Positions 1-8,376 of a stretch of DNA of 16,709 nucleotides are shown piece after piece; position 1 is the first letter of the stretch, and the number at the start of each line of letters is the position of its first letter. The notes beneath the pieces were generated by a model. The model was not told the origin of the DNA. It made no database searches and saw only the letters and a program-made list of their open reading frames with translations. Location: contig CAMJHJ010000025.1 in assembly GCA_946405485.1 (NCBI GenBank), positions 1-16,709 of the forward strand. Reading direction: 5' to 3'. The stretch is from an uncultured Bacteroidales bacterium. Its GTDB lineage: Bacteria; Bacteroidota; Bacteroidia; Bacteroidales; UBA932. The position numbers and the translations under genes were made by a program.

Positions 1-1868
1 ATGGCGCCGTGCGGCTCCTGGGGCGGATCGCCGTCGTACAGCTCGGAGAAGGCGCCGACGCCATGCTTGCCCAGATCCTCGTAGAAGCCGTCCACGAGGG
101 CGCGGGCCTTCGCATGGAAGGATTCTCCCTTCACGCGGAAACAGACATCCACGTAAGGCTCGAGCAGGAAAGGACGGGTGCTGCCGTTGTGGTAGGCCCG
201 GTCACGCTCCAGCTGTGAACCGTCATAGACACCTTTGTAAAGGCTGTCACGCGGGGAAAGGGTCCGGATACCCCGGGGGGTCAGCAGCTCACGGTCCACG
301 ACGCGGATCACCTTCGGGATGATCTCATCATCCACGGGAGAATACTTGACCCAGACCGCATAGAGCTGGTTGGGACGGATCTCCAGATGCTGGCCGTCGT
401 TGTCCACATAATCACAAAGACATCCGATGCGGTCGCTCCAGAACAGTTTCTGGTAATTGTCCTTGACCAGGTCGCGGACACGGGACCAGCGGGTGACGAA
501 ATCACCCTGGCCGGCGCCGTAACGACGCTCCATCTCCAAAGCGAAGCAGATGGCGTTGTACCACAGGGCGTTGGTCTCGACCTGATAACCGGCACGCTCG
601 GTGACGGCGCGGCCGCCGATATAGGCATTCATCCAAGACAGGGCGACCCCATCCATCTGGGCCCATAGCAGGCCGTTGGGCTGCATGGCAACTTCCTTGC
701 GCTCGCCCGGCACGTAGCTCTCCACGATGCCGCGCATCACGGTACCGTATTTTTTCCAGACCCGGGCCGGATCGGCCCCGAAATCCAGGTAGGCCTGCAG
801 GGTGCAGGTCATATAAAGCGGCGCTTCGACCTGGGTGGTGCGGCAGAACAAGCGCTCCTGCTCGTCCGCGACGATGTTGTCGAGGATCTCCTCAAATTCT
901 GCGGTATCTCCCTTGGCGTACAAGGTCAAGCCCGCAAGGGACTGGAGGGTCTCTCGCAGCAGGCCCGTGTACATCCAGGAGAATCCGGCGGTAATCTTCT
1001 TCCGGTAATTGTGGTTGCAGACCAGCGTGTCGGCGCAGCGCACCAGTTGGTCGCGGCTGTCCGTGACCGGCGGCGTAGCCCGCAGGCGGTCATTGAACTT
1101 GCGCTTGAAACCGGCAGGGGCCTCTTCCTTCATCGAGGCGGAGAAGACCACCTCGGATCCGGGCGTGAGCGTCATCTCAAACCATCCCGGGACGAAAAGG
1201 TCTTCCTTGCAGTCGAAACCGCGGCGGTATTCATCGGAATAGGTGATGCCGTTGTACCAGTAAGGGGCGGAGACGAACTGTGCCTTGGAATCGCTGACCT
1301 GCAGATTGAGGTCAGGGAAATTGGAATACATGCGGAACGACACGCCGTTCGCGACGGTCTCGTAACTCGTGCGGGCGTCGGTGTTCTGCCGGGTCAGCGC
1401 ATGGATGTTGCGGAAGGCCAGGAAAGGACGCAGCTGCAGCGTGGCCTTGGCGGGAGCTTCCAGCAATTCGAACTTGATCAGCACCTGGTCCTGGTCGGGT
1501 ACGAGCAGGATGCTCTTGCGGAACAGGATGTCCCCGACACGGTACGTGATCTGCGGCACGGGATCACCGGCGAAATCGACGACATACTTGTGGCCCCGGG
1601 GCTCGTAGAGCTCACCGTAGCAGTGGATGCCGAGGTTGAATTGCTTGCCGTTCACGATCAGGCTCTCATCCAGGGAGGACAGCAGCAGGAACTTGTCTCC
1701 GCCGAAACGGTCCAGCGTCACGGCGAGCAAGCCATGATAGCGCCGGGTGTTGCAAGTCAGGATGGAGGTATTGCAATACGCTCCCGTCTTGCTGGCCGAG
1801 ATGATCTCGCGTTTGAGCGAGTAGGACAGGTTGACCAGTTCGGACTTGTTGAATTTCAAAAAAGCCAT
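1..1868 (-). CDS. Glycogen debranching enzyme (amylo-alpha-1,6-glucosidase type), C-terminus cut by window edge
   Basis: This enzyme should remove alpha-1,6 branch stubs from glycogen-like glucan in the cytoplasm. The frame opens at ATG 1868 and stays open to base 1, giving 622 residues. It probably lacks only the last 20-40 residues, because the frame ends at PQEPHGA, just before the tail usual in this family. Seen: the N-terminal hallmark NTRRYHGLL at residues 40-48, typical of the archaeal/bacterial debranching-enzyme N-terminal domain (about 1-240), then an (alpha/alpha)6-type catalytic region (about 260-622) with YHNGSTRPF from residue 559. In relatives I recall that segment as YHxGTxWPW, so the RPF reading here differs. 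No signal peptide is seen. It starts 8 bases after the glgB stop with no Shine-Dalgarno sequence, so it is the last visible gene of the xseA-xseB-glgB operon. Pairing a debrancher with a brancher fits glycogen turnover. The family assignment is confident; the exact GH family number is inferred. Confidence 0.88.
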   Translation of the reverse strand, partial: MAFLKFNKSELVNLSYSLKREIISASKTGAYCNTSILTCNTRRYHGLLAVTLDRFGGDKFLLLSSLDESLIVNGKQFNLGIHCYGELYEPRGHKYVVDFAGDPVPQITYRVGDILFRKSILLVPDQDQVLIKFELLEAPAKATLQLRPFLAFRNIHALTRQNTDARTSYETVANGVSFRMYSNFPDLNLQVSDSKAQFVSAPYWYNGITYSDEYRRGFDCKEDLFVPGWFEMTLTPGSEVVFSASMKEEAPAGFKRKFNDRLRATPPVTDSRDQLVRCADTLVCNHNYRKKITAGFSWMYTGLLRETLQSLAGLTLYAKGDTAEFEEILDNIVADEQERLFCRTTQVEAPLYMTCTLQAYLDFGADPARVWKKYGTVMRGIVESYVPGERKEVAMQPNGLLWAQMDGVALSWMNAYIGGRAVTERAGYQVETNALWYNAICFALEMERRYGAGQGDFVTRWSRVRDLVKDNYQKLFWSDRIGCLCDYVDNDGQHLEIRPNQLYAVWVKYSPVDDEIIPKVIRVVDRELLTPRGIRTLSPRDSLYKGVYDGSQLERDRAYHNGSTRPFLLEPYVDVCFRVKGESFHAKARALVDGFYEDLGKHGVGAFSELYDGDPPQEPHGA

Positions 1869-1876
1869 ATCAAATC

Positions 1877-3868
1877 TTACAGTTTTTCATATACCGCCGC
1901 ACACCGGCCGGGCAGATATAGGTAGAGCGTATCATCGAAGGAAGGATTCCCGTTCGGTGATTTCTCATGGACGGACACGTGGGTTTCCCCTGCCTTGAGG
2001 CGTCCGAAGCCATCAAAAGCCTCATCGTCCGTGCTCCCTACGAGCCTGTACGTGCCGGCTGGCGCCGAAAATCCATAATCGGCAAAAGAGCCGGTCGGAT
2101 GGAAATTGAATGCAAAGATACTGTTATTTCTGCTGAATATCAATATTTTCTTCTCCTCGTCGGCAACCAGCAAGACCGGGCGGGCGGAAAGAATGCGGTT
2201 CTTCTTGATATAACGGATCATCGCCTTGTCGAAATCGCGCAAATACTTGTAGCGCAGGTAATCCGGCTCGGCGAGCGACCATTGCCGGCGGGCGTGGGCG
2301 TAAGACCATCCGTTCCCTTCCCGGGGAAAGTCGATCCACTCGGGGTGGCCGAATTCGTTGCCCATGAAATTGAGGTAGCCATCCCCGGCCGTCGCGGCGG
2401 TAATCAGGCGGATCATTTTGTGCAAAGCAATCCCCCGGTCTACGACCAGGCTCTGCGAATCCTTGGCCATCGAGAAATACATCTCTTTATCCATCAACCT
2501 GAATATCAGCGTCTTGTCTCCAACGAGCGCCTGGTCATGGCATTCGGCGTAGCTGATGGTTTTCTCATCCTCGCGCTTATTGGTCAATTCCCACCAGATC
2601 TCCCCGGGAGACCAGTCCTCGTCGCGGCGCTCCTTGATCCACTTGATCCAGTGGTCCGCCACGCCCATCGACATCCGGAAATCGAAACCCACGCCACCCT
2701 TGCGGAAAGGCGCTGCAAGGCCGGCCATCCCGCTGACATCCTCCGCGATGGTGAACGCATTGGGAGCGATCTCGTGGATCAGCAGGTTGGCGAGCGCCAG
2801 GTAGGTCACGGCATTCTCATCCACTCCCTGGTCGAAATACAGGGCGTAATCACCGAAATCTTTGCCTAACCCGTGATCCCAGTACAGCATGCTGGTCACT
2901 CCGTCGAAGCGGAACCCGTCCAGCCGGTACTCCTCCATCCAGAACTTGCAGTTGGAAAGCAGGAAATACTTGGTCTCATCCTTGCCATAGTCGAAGCAGC
3001 GGGAGCCCCAGGCAGGATGGTGCCCCTGCGGGCCGTCATAGAAATACAGGTCCTCGCGACCGTCGAAACGGCTCAGGCCTTCGGCCTCGTTGTTGACGCT
3101 GTGGGAATGGACCAGGTCCATCACGACAGCAATCCCCTTCCCATGCGCATCATCCACCAGGGCCTTGAATTCCTCCGGCGTGCCGAAACGGGAACTGAGC
3201 GCATAGAAATTGGACACCTGATAGCCGAAGGAGCCATAATAGGGATGCTCCTGCAAAGCCATGATCTGCAATACGTTGTATCCCAGTTCCGCCACTTTCG
3301 GCAGTACATTCCGACGGAAATCTTCGAAGGTAGAGACCCGCTCCTCTTCCCCGCTCATCCCGATATGGCACTCATAGATCAGCGGATGCGGGCGTTTTCC
3401 GGCACGGCCGTGTTTCCAAGGATAAGGAGCCGTATCCCAGACCTGCGCGCAGAAGACCTTCGTATCCGGGTCCTGGACGCAGCGCGTGGCATAGGAGGGC
3501 AGACGTTCGGCACCGCCGCCGGGCCATTCGATGAAAAGCTTGTACAGGGCGCCGTGGTGCAGCATCATCGCAGGGATGCGCAACTCCCAACTCCCGTCCC
3601 CGATGGGCTTGAGGGCCCAGCCTTCGATCCTGTGCCAGTTATTGAACTCTCCGATCATCCAGATCCGGGTGGCATTGGGCGCCCATTCACGGAACACCCA
3701 GGATCCGTCCCCTTCCCGATGAAGGCCATAATACAGGTGATTGTTGATCCCGGCGCTGAGGGAACCGTCCTTGGCGAAACGGTCCCGACAGGCGAGGATG
3801 CGGCCGTGACGCGCATCGATGGCCTCCTTGAAAGGCATCAGATACGGGTCTGTGTCGTAAATCATCAT
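1877..3868 (-). CDS. glgB: 1,4-alpha-glucan branching enzyme, GH13 (eukaryote-like GH13_8 type)
   Basis: The enzyme makes alpha-1,6 branch points in glycogen by cutting and transferring alpha-1,4 chains. The 663 residues read as an N-terminal CBM48-like beta domain (about 45-130, with FREWAPNATRIWMIGEFNNW), a GH13 barrel (about 165-540) and a C-terminal all-beta domain (about 565-663). Conserved GH13 regions are visible: DLVHSH at 251-256, RFDG with nucleophile Asp322, IAED with acid/base Glu376, and CHDQ with the stabilising Asp445. The motifs DGFRFDGVTSMLYWDHG and AECHDQALVGDKT match the eukaryotic and Bacteroidota branching-enzyme type rather than the Escherichia coli type. Two adjacent ATGs (3868 and 3865) could serve as start. 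The first overlaps the xseB stop as ATGA, which suggests translational coupling. The debranching enzyme follows 8 bases downstream. No glycogen synthase or phosphorylase is in the window. Confidence 0.95.
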   Translation of the reverse strand: MMIYDTDPYLMPFKEAIDARHGRILACRDRFAKDGSLSAGINNHLYYGLHREGDGSWVFREWAPNATRIWMIGEFNNWHRIEGWALKPIGDGSWELRIPAMMLHHGALYKLFIEWPGGGAERLPSYATRCVQDPDTKVFCAQVWDTAPYPWKHGRAGKRPHPLIYECHIGMSGEEERVSTFEDFRRNVLPKVAELGYNVLQIMALQEHPYYGSFGYQVSNFYALSSRFGTPEEFKALVDDAHGKGIAVVMDLVHSHSVNNEAEGLSRFDGREDLYFYDGPQGHHPAWGSRCFDYGKDETKYFLLSNCKFWMEEYRLDGFRFDGVTSMLYWDHGLGKDFGDYALYFDQGVDENAVTYLALANLLIHEIAPNAFTIAEDVSGMAGLAAPFRKGGVGFDFRMSMGVADHWIKWIKERRDEDWSPGEIWWELTNKREDEKTISYAECHDQALVGDKTLIFRLMDKEMYFSMAKDSQSLVVDRGIALHKMIRLITAATAGDGYLNFMGNEFGHPEWIDFPREGNGWSYAHARRQWSLAEPDYLRYKYLRDFDKAMIRYIKKNRILSARPVLLVADEEKKILIFSRNNSIFAFNFHPTGSFADYGFSAPAGTYRLVGSTDDEAFDGFGRLKAGETHVSVHEKSPNGNPSFDDTLYLYLPGRCAAVYEKL

Positions 3869-4041
3869 ATCGTATCCACTTTTTCGCGCACCCCGCGCAG
3901 ATATTCCCGGCAGCGGGAAGTCAGTTCCTCCGCCTGCCGCACATATTTGTCGATGTCATCGATGCCGGTCGCAGGATCCTCCACCTTGGCAAGGATCTTT
4001 TCGAGGGTCTCGACCGCCTTTTTATATTCAAACTTTTCCAT
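3865..4041 (-). CDS. xseB: Exodeoxyribonuclease VII small subunit
   Basis: This 58-residue gene encodes the small helical subunit that binds the XseA coiled coil to form exodeoxyribonuclease VII, a single-strand-specific nuclease of DNA repair and recombination. Seen: MEKFEYKKAVETLEKILAKV at the start, then a segment running IDDIDKYVRQAEEL and a C-terminal helix SRCREYLRGVREKVDTI. This is the two-helix pattern of the family, where relatives read YEEAV..LE.IV..LE then L.+Y+.G..L...C...L...+. The length is slightly short but normal for Bacteroidota. Its ATG lies inside the end of xseA (14-base overlap) and its TGA overlaps the glgB ATG by 4 bases, so all three genes should be translationally coupled. 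Identity rests on both sequence pattern and position. Confidence 0.9.
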   Translation of the reverse strand: MEKFEYKKAVETLEKILAKVEDPATGIDDIDKYVRQAEELTSRCREYLRGVREKVDTI

Positions 4042-5134
4042 CTACCGTACAGTTCAGTTTGCCGTCGGCGAACAGCACGTCCACCCGGTCTCCGGGTTCG
4101 ACGGTCGCCGCGCTCTTGAGAATCACGCCCCGTGCGTCGGTGGCGAGGGCATAACCCCGGGACAAGATGCCGCGGGGATCCGCCGCCTTGATGCGCGAGG
4201 CAAGCAACTCGACGCGGGAGGACATCGCGTTGATCTTGTTGACGAATGCCAGGCGCAAGCGCGTGACAAAACCCGAGATCATCTCATCCTCCCCGATGTA
4301 AATGTCCAGCAACAGGTCTGCCAGGGCCGTGGGCGTCTTCACGTCCTGCCACGCGACGAGGTCCGCCACGTGCCGGTCCCTTTCGTGACCGATGGCCGTC
4401 AGGACCGGGACGTCGCAGTTCGCGATATTGAAACACAGGCCATAGTCATCGAAACAGGCCAGGTCGAAATTGGACCCGCCGCCGCGCAGGATGAGGATGG
4501 CGTCATAAGGCTCTTCCGCCGCCACGGCGGCATCGAGGGCGTCCGAAATGGAAGCCGGCGCCCCTTCGCCTTGCATGGCCGCTTCGAACAGGTCCAGCTG
4601 GAAACGGAAGCCATATTCATTCTCCATCAGATGATGGCGGAAATCCCCCCAGCCGGCGGCTGTGTCGGTCGAAATGACGGCCAGACGATAGGGCAGGTCC
4701 GGCAGTGACAGGGATTTCTGGCGGTCGATCAGGCCCTCCTCTTCCAACTTGGCGATGGTTTCGCGCCGGATGCGTTCCTGCTCGCCGAGGGTCACCCCCG
4801 GATCCAGCTCCTCCACGACAAGCGTCAGGCCGAAAACCTCATGATAAGTGATCCTGACCCCGGCGAGGATGGTCATCCCGGCCTGCAGGTCGGAGCCGGT
4901 CTCTTCCCGGAACATGGCCGAGATCAGGAAGTACCGGTCCCGCCAGATGACGGCCCGGACTTTGGCCACCACTCTCCCCTTTTCAGTCTGACTGAGCTCC
5001 AGATAGCAATGACCGGCCTTCACACTGACCGAACTGACCTCCGCCCGCACCCGGATCCGCTCCGGGAACAGGTCCTCGATCCCCTCTTGCAAGCCCCTCT
5101 GGAGGGTCAGTAAATCCACGAAATCATTTTCCAT
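4028..5134 (-). CDS. xseA: Exodeoxyribonuclease VII large subunit
   Basis: This is the catalytic subunit of exodeoxyribonuclease VII, which degrades single-stranded DNA from both ends. Its 368 residues read as an N-terminal OB-fold (about 10-112, with VRAEVSSVSVKAGHCYLELS) and the Exonuc_VII_L nuclease domain from about 120. Family motifs are seen: LRGGGSNFDL at about 216-225, IGHERD at 248-253, KTPTALA at 266-272 and SRGYAL near 325-330. It is shorter than the Escherichia coli protein (about 456 residues), mainly because the long helical stretch between KTPTALA and SRGYAL is reduced to about 50 residues; this is the part that recruits XseB. The ATG at 5134 follows a TAnnTTTG-type box (5157-5164) and is the first gene of the leftward operon. 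It is divergent from engB, 82 bases away. Confidence 0.95.
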   Translation of the reverse strand: MENDFVDLLTLQRGLQEGIEDLFPERIRVRAEVSSVSVKAGHCYLELSQTEKGRVVAKVRAVIWRDRYFLISAMFREETGSDLQAGMTILAGVRITYHEVFGLTLVVEELDPGVTLGEQERIRRETIAKLEEEGLIDRQKSLSLPDLPYRLAVISTDTAAGWGDFRHHLMENEYGFRFQLDLFEAAMQGEGAPASISDALDAAVAAEEPYDAILILRGGGSNFDLACFDDYGLCFNIANCDVPVLTAIGHERDRHVADLVAWQDVKTPTALADLLLDIYIGEDEMISGFVTRLRLAFVNKINAMSSRVELLASRIKAADPRGILSRGYALATDARGVILKSAATVEPGDRVDVLFADGKLNCTVDGKV

Positions 5135-5156
5135 CTCAAAGCTTTAGGAACTGTTG

Positions 5157-5164
5157 CAAATTTA
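5157..5164 (-). promoter_or_regulatory. Putative -7 promoter box for xseA operon (TAAATTTG)
   Basis: On the minus strand the sequence TAAATTTG exactly fits the Bacteroidota -7 consensus TAnnTTTG. It lies 22 bases before the xseA ATG, giving an expected leader of roughly 15-20 bases. I see no good TTG or TTTG element at the expected -33 distance, so this is a motif match supported by position only. Confidence 0.55.
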
Positions 5165-5187
5165 GAAAAAATAAAGGCTTTTTTTGC

Positions 5188-5195
5188 TATCTTTG
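5188..5195 (+). promoter_or_regulatory. Putative -7 promoter box for engB operon (TATCTTTG)
   Basis: TATCTTTG exactly fits the Bacteroidota -7 consensus TAnnTTTG and lies 21 bases before the engB ATG at 5217. The best upstream candidate for a -33 element is TTTA at 5161-5164, which is weak and slightly too far. This box falls where the -33 region of the opposing xseA promoter should be. Confidence 0.6.
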
Positions 5196-5216
5196 CATTG
5201 CATTTGAAGAAAGGAT

Positions 5217-5813
5217 ATGAAGATCGTTTCAGCCCGATTTGCCGGAAGCAGCACCCGGAACGACAGGAAACCGTCGCCGGCTTTACCGGAGTTCGCCTTC
5301 ATCGGGCGATCCAACGTGGGCAAATCCTCCCTGATCAACATGCTCGCAGGCAACCATAAGCTTGCGATGACCTCCTCCACCCCCGGAAAGACCAAACTGG
5401 TCAACCATTTCCTCATCAACGACCGCTGGTATCTGGTGGACCTGCCCGGCTACGGCTATGCCAAGCTCTCGCAGAAGAGCCGGGAGGAGCTCAAGACCAT
5501 CGTCCGGGACTATATCTTCAATTCCCGGGAGATGCAGGTCCTTTTCGTCCTCATCGACGCGCGCCACGATATCGGGGCTGCCGACTGGGATTTCCTCTGC
5601 GACCTCGGGGAGAACGGCATCCCCTTCGCCATCATCTTCACCAAATGCGACAAGCTGGGTCCGGTCGCCCTGGAGACCCAGATCGCCCGGGACAAGGAGC
5701 GTCTGCTCAGTTCCTGGGAAGAGCTTCCGCCCTGTTTCCTGAGTTCTTCCGAGACCGGGAAAGGCAGGGAAGAGATCCTTTCCTACATCGAATCCATATT
5801 ATCTGCAACATAG
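5217..5813 (+). CDS. engB: Ribosome biogenesis GTP-binding protein EngB (YsxC/YihA)
   Basis: EngB is a small TrmE-Era-EngA-YihA-Septin-like GTPase that acts in late assembly of the large ribosomal subunit. The 198 residues carry all five G motifs in order: G1 GRSNVGKSS at 30-38, G2 region SSTPGKT at 53-59, G3 DLPGYGYA at 75-82, G4 TKCD at 142-145 and G5 near SSETGKG at 177-183. The length matches the family. The chosen start, MKIVSARFAGSS, aligns with the usual N-terminus, and AAAGG lies just upstream of the ATG, possibly by chance in this AT-rich leader. It is the first gene of a tight rightward operon; prs begins 2 bases after its stop. Linkage with der in the same operon supports a ribosome-assembly theme. 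Confidence 0.95.
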   Translation: MKIVSARFAGSSTRNDRKPSPALPEFAFIGRSNVGKSSLINMLAGNHKLAMTSSTPGKTKLVNHFLINDRWYLVDLPGYGYAKLSQKSREELKTIVRDYIFNSREMQVLFVLIDARHDIGAADWDFLCDLGENGIPFAIIFTKCDKLGPVALETQIARDKERLLSSWEELPPCFLSSSETGKGREEILSYIESILSAT

Positions 5814-5815
5814 TC

Positions 5816-6793
5816 ATGATCAAAGAACACCGCATCGAATTGTTTGCCTGCCGGGCATCCAAAGATTTTGCTGCCAAAGTCATTGACGAGCTGAACGCTT
5901 CCCGCGAAGAAGGGGAAGGACCGTACCGGCTCGGCGACTTGGTTGTGACCCCGTTCAGCGACGGTGAGTTCCAGCCCGCCTTTACCGAGAGCGTGCGTGG
6001 AGCGACCGTCTTCATCATCCAGTCCACCTTCCCTCCGACCGACAACCTGATGGAGCTCCTGCTCACCATCGACGCCGCCAAGCGGGCTTCCGCCGACAAG
6101 GTGATCGCCGTGATGCCCTATTTCGGCTGGGCGCGCCAGGACCGGAAGGACCGTCCCCGCGTATCCATCGGAGCCAAGCTTGTCGCAAACCTCCTGAAAG
6201 CCGCGGGCGCAGACCGGGTGATGACCTGCGACCTCCATGCCGACCAGATCCAGGGATTCTTTGATTTCCCTGTCGACCATATCTATGCCAGCAAGGTGTT
6301 CATCCCGTTCATCAAGTCCCTGGGCATCGAGAACCTCGCGATCGCCGCACCGGACATGGGCGGCGCCAAGCGGGCCAATACTTACGCCCGTGAACTGGGC
6401 TGCCCGGTGGTGATCTGCCACAAGTCCCGCGAGCGGGCCAACGTGGTCTCTTCGATCACGGCCATCGGTGAGGTGGAAGGCAAGAACATCATCATCGTCG
6501 ACGACATGATCGACACCGCCGGCACGCTGAGCAAGGCCGCCGACGTACTGATGTCCAAGGGCGCCGCCAGCGTGATGGCCTGCGCCTCCCACGGCATCCT
6601 CTCCGGGAAAGCGTTCGAGAACATCAACAACTCAGCCCTCAAGGCGGTCTACATCACCGACACCATCCCGCTCACGACCGATCCTTCCGTGGACACGAGC
6701 AAGATCAAGGTCATTTCGATGACCGGCGTCTTCGCCCGCATCATCCGGAAGATCTACAATTACGAACCGATCAGCTCCGAGTTCATCCATTAG
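5816..6793 (+). CDS. prs: Ribose-phosphate pyrophosphokinase (PRPP synthetase)
   Basis: Prs makes 5-phosphoribosyl-1-diphosphate from ribose 5-phosphate and ATP, feeding purine, pyrimidine, NAD, histidine and tryptophan synthesis. It has 325 residues from ATG 5816. Seen: FSDGEFQ at 47-53, STFPPTDNLMELL at 70-82, the ATP-side segment PYFGWARQDRKDRPR at 101-115, CDLHADQIQGFF at 138-149 and the PRPP loop VDDMIDTAGT at 228-237. The reading frame is open 171 bases further upstream into engB, but no family homology is visible there and ATG 5816 gives the usual length, so the shorter form is chosen. It sits 2 bases after engB and 4 bases before the small membrane protein gene. Its nucleotide-precursor role parallels carAB at the other end of the window, though they are separate transcription units. 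Confidence 0.95.
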   Translation: MIKEHRIELFACRASKDFAAKVIDELNASREEGEGPYRLGDLVVTPFSDGEFQPAFTESVRGATVFIIQSTFPPTDNLMELLLTIDAAKRASADKVIAVMPYFGWARQDRKDRPRVSIGAKLVANLLKAAGADRVMTCDLHADQIQGFFDFPVDHIYASKVFIPFIKSLGIENLAIAAPDMGGAKRANTYARELGCPVVICHKSRERANVVSSITAIGEVEGKNIIIVDDMIDTAGTLSKAADVLMSKGAASVMACASHGILSGKAFENINNSALKAVYITDTIPLTTDPSVDTSKIKVISMTGVFARIIRKIYNYEPISSEFIH

Positions 6794-6797
6794 GCCC

Positions 6798-7052
6798 ATG
6801 ACCGTATTCCTTGTCACCCTGGTCCTCGTCGCCGTCGGCGTCTTCGGAATGTGTTTCAACATCATCTTCCGGAAAGATGGCGCATTCCCCGAATACGAGG
6901 TCGGGTCCAACAAGGAGATGCGCAAGCTGGGCATCCGCTGCATGAAAGAAGAAATGGCGGAGATGGACCGCAAGGAGCGTCCCGTCCACGCATCCTGCAC
7001 AGGGAGTTCGGACCCTTCCTGCGAAGGCTGCAGCCTGTATAATAAAGCTTAA
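6798..7052 (+). CDS. Small conserved membrane protein with C-terminal cysteines, function unknown
   Basis: This 84-residue protein has one hydrophobic N-terminal segment (about 2-24), then a positively charged loop and a soluble tail. I recognise the layout [25 protein letters not shown], close to a small membrane protein common beside housekeeping genes in Bacteroidota (FP..xxGxNKxxRKxGIxC), but know of no assigned function. Five cysteines are seen: Cys19 in the membrane span, Cys48 after the conserved GIR, and Cys67, Cys75 and Cys78 in a tail reading [14 protein letters not shown]-x7-C-x2-C tail could bind metal or form disulfides; that is inference only. The gene is 4 bases after prs and 5 bases before der, so it is translated from the same message as two GTPases and Prs. 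No enzyme motif is visible. Confidence 0.8.
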   Translation: MTVFLVTLVLVAVGVFGMCFNIIFRKDGAFPEYEVGSNKEMRKLGIRCMKEEMAEMDRKERPVHASCTGSSDPSCEGCSLYNKA

Positions 7053-7057
7053 CACCT

Positions 7058-8368
7058 ATGTCCCTAGTATCCATCGTCGGCCGGCCGAATGTCGGCAAGT
7101 CCACTCTGTTCAACCGCCTCGTCGGCATGCGCAAAGCCATCGTCGACGACACCGCGGGCGTGACCCGCGACCGCCATTACGGCCGCTGCGAGTGGTGCGG
7201 CCGGGAGTTTTCCGTCGTCGATACCGGCGGCTACACCACCAACTCCGACGATGTGTTCGAGTCGGCGATCCGCCGCCAGGTGCAGATTGCGATCGAAGAG
7301 TCGGACGTCATCCTGTTCATGGTGGAGGCCGCCACGGGCATCACGGATTATGACGCCGAGATCGCGGATGTGCTGCGCCGGTCCAAGAAACCGGTGGTGC
7401 TCTGTGTCAACAAGGTGGATTCCGGGGCCAAGGTGTTCGACAGCTATGAGTTCTACGGACTGGGGCTCGGTGAGATCTGGAGCATTTCCGCGGCCAACGG
7501 CAGCGGGACCGGAGACCTGCTGGACGAGATTGTGCGCGTCCTTCCTCCGGACGAGGGGCCCGACCCCCTGGACCGGCCCGACCTGCCGCACGTGGCGATC
7601 GTGGGAAAGCCCAATGTGGGCAAATCATCCCTGACCAACGCCCTGTTGGGCGAGGAACGCAACATCGTTACACCGGTGGCCGGTACGACGCGCGACTCGA
7701 TCGCGACCTATTTCAACAAGTTCGGCCACGAGTTCATGCTGGTCGACACCGCCGGCATGCGGCGCAAATCCAAGGTCCACGAGGACCTGGAATTCTACTC
7801 CGTGATGCGGTCCATCCGGGCGATCGAGAATGCGGATGTCTGCGTGCTGATGATCGATGCGACCCAGGGGATGGAGGCGCAGGACATGAACGTGTTCAAC
7901 CTGATCGTGCGCAACCGCAAGGGCTGCGTGATCGTGGTCAACAAGTGGGATCTATTTGAGAAAGAGAGTAACACGATGCGGGATTATACCGAGGCCCTGC
8001 GGCGCCGGATCGCCCCGTTCGACGACGTGCCGATCATCTTCACGTCCGTAACTGAGAAACAGAGGATCCTGAACGTCCTCGATGCCATCGCCGACGTGTC
8101 GGCGAATTATGCGCAGAAGATTCCGACGGCGCGGCTCAATGAGGCGCTGCTGCCGGTGATCGAGGAGACTCCGCCGCCGGCCTGGAAGGGGAAATATGTG
8201 AAAATCAAGTATATCACCCAACTGCCGACACGCTTCCCGTCCTTCGCGTTCTTCTGCAACCTGCCGCAGTACGTCAAGGATCCGTACAAGCGTTTCCTGG
8301 AGAATCAGTTACGCTCTTTCTTCAACTTCTGCGGCTGTCCGATCCAGATTTTCATCCGCCAGAAATAG
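7058..8368 (+). CDS. der: Ribosome biogenesis GTPase Der (EngA), tandem G domains
   Basis: Der is a double-GTPase required for maturation of the 50S ribosomal subunit. The 436 residues carry G domain 1 (about 2-165), G domain 2 (about 177-350) and a C-terminal KH-like domain (about 355-436). Domain 1 shows GRPNVGKS at 8-15, DTGG at 55-58 and NKVD at 118-121. Domain 2 shows GKPNVGKSS at 183-191, DTAG at 230-233 and NKWD at 295-298. All key residues are intact and the length is typical. It begins 5 bases after the small membrane protein and is the last gene of the engB operon. A long perfect hairpin begins 8 bases after its stop. Confidence 0.97.
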   Translation: MSLVSIVGRPNVGKSTLFNRLVGMRKAIVDDTAGVTRDRHYGRCEWCGREFSVVDTGGYTTNSDDVFESAIRRQVQIAIEESDVILFMVEAATGITDYDAEIADVLRRSKKPVVLCVNKVDSGAKVFDSYEFYGLGLGEIWSISAANGSGTGDLLDEIVRVLPPDEGPDPLDRPDLPHVAIVGKPNVGKSSLTNALLGEERNIVTPVAGTTRDSIATYFNKFGHEFMLVDTAGMRRKSKVHEDLEFYSVMRSIRAIENADVCVLMIDATQGMEAQDMNVFNLIVRNRKGCVIVVNKWDLFEKESNTMRDYTEALRRRIAPFDDVPIIFTSVTEKQRILNVLDAIADVSANYAQKIPTARLNEALLPVIEETPPPAWKGKYVKIKYITQLPTRFPSFAFFCNLPQYVKDPYKRFLENQLRSFFNFCGCPIQIFIRQK

Positions 8369-8376
8369 CCTCAGGC

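Noticed and set aside
1011..2869. Two plus-strand open frames of about 300 codons (1011-1925 and 1967-2869)
   Set aside because: They are antisense to the debranching enzyme and glgB, show no motif or promoter, and look like shadows of codon bias.
2873..4708. 611-codon open frame on the plus strand, antisense to glgB, xseB and xseA
   Set aside because: It lies opposite three well-supported genes, its translation has no recognisable domain, and long antisense frames are expected with this GC-rich codon use.
5645..5815. In-frame upstream extension of prs into engB
   Set aside because: The added 57 residues do not resemble Prs, overlap the end of engB, and ATG 5816 gives the normal N-terminus and length.
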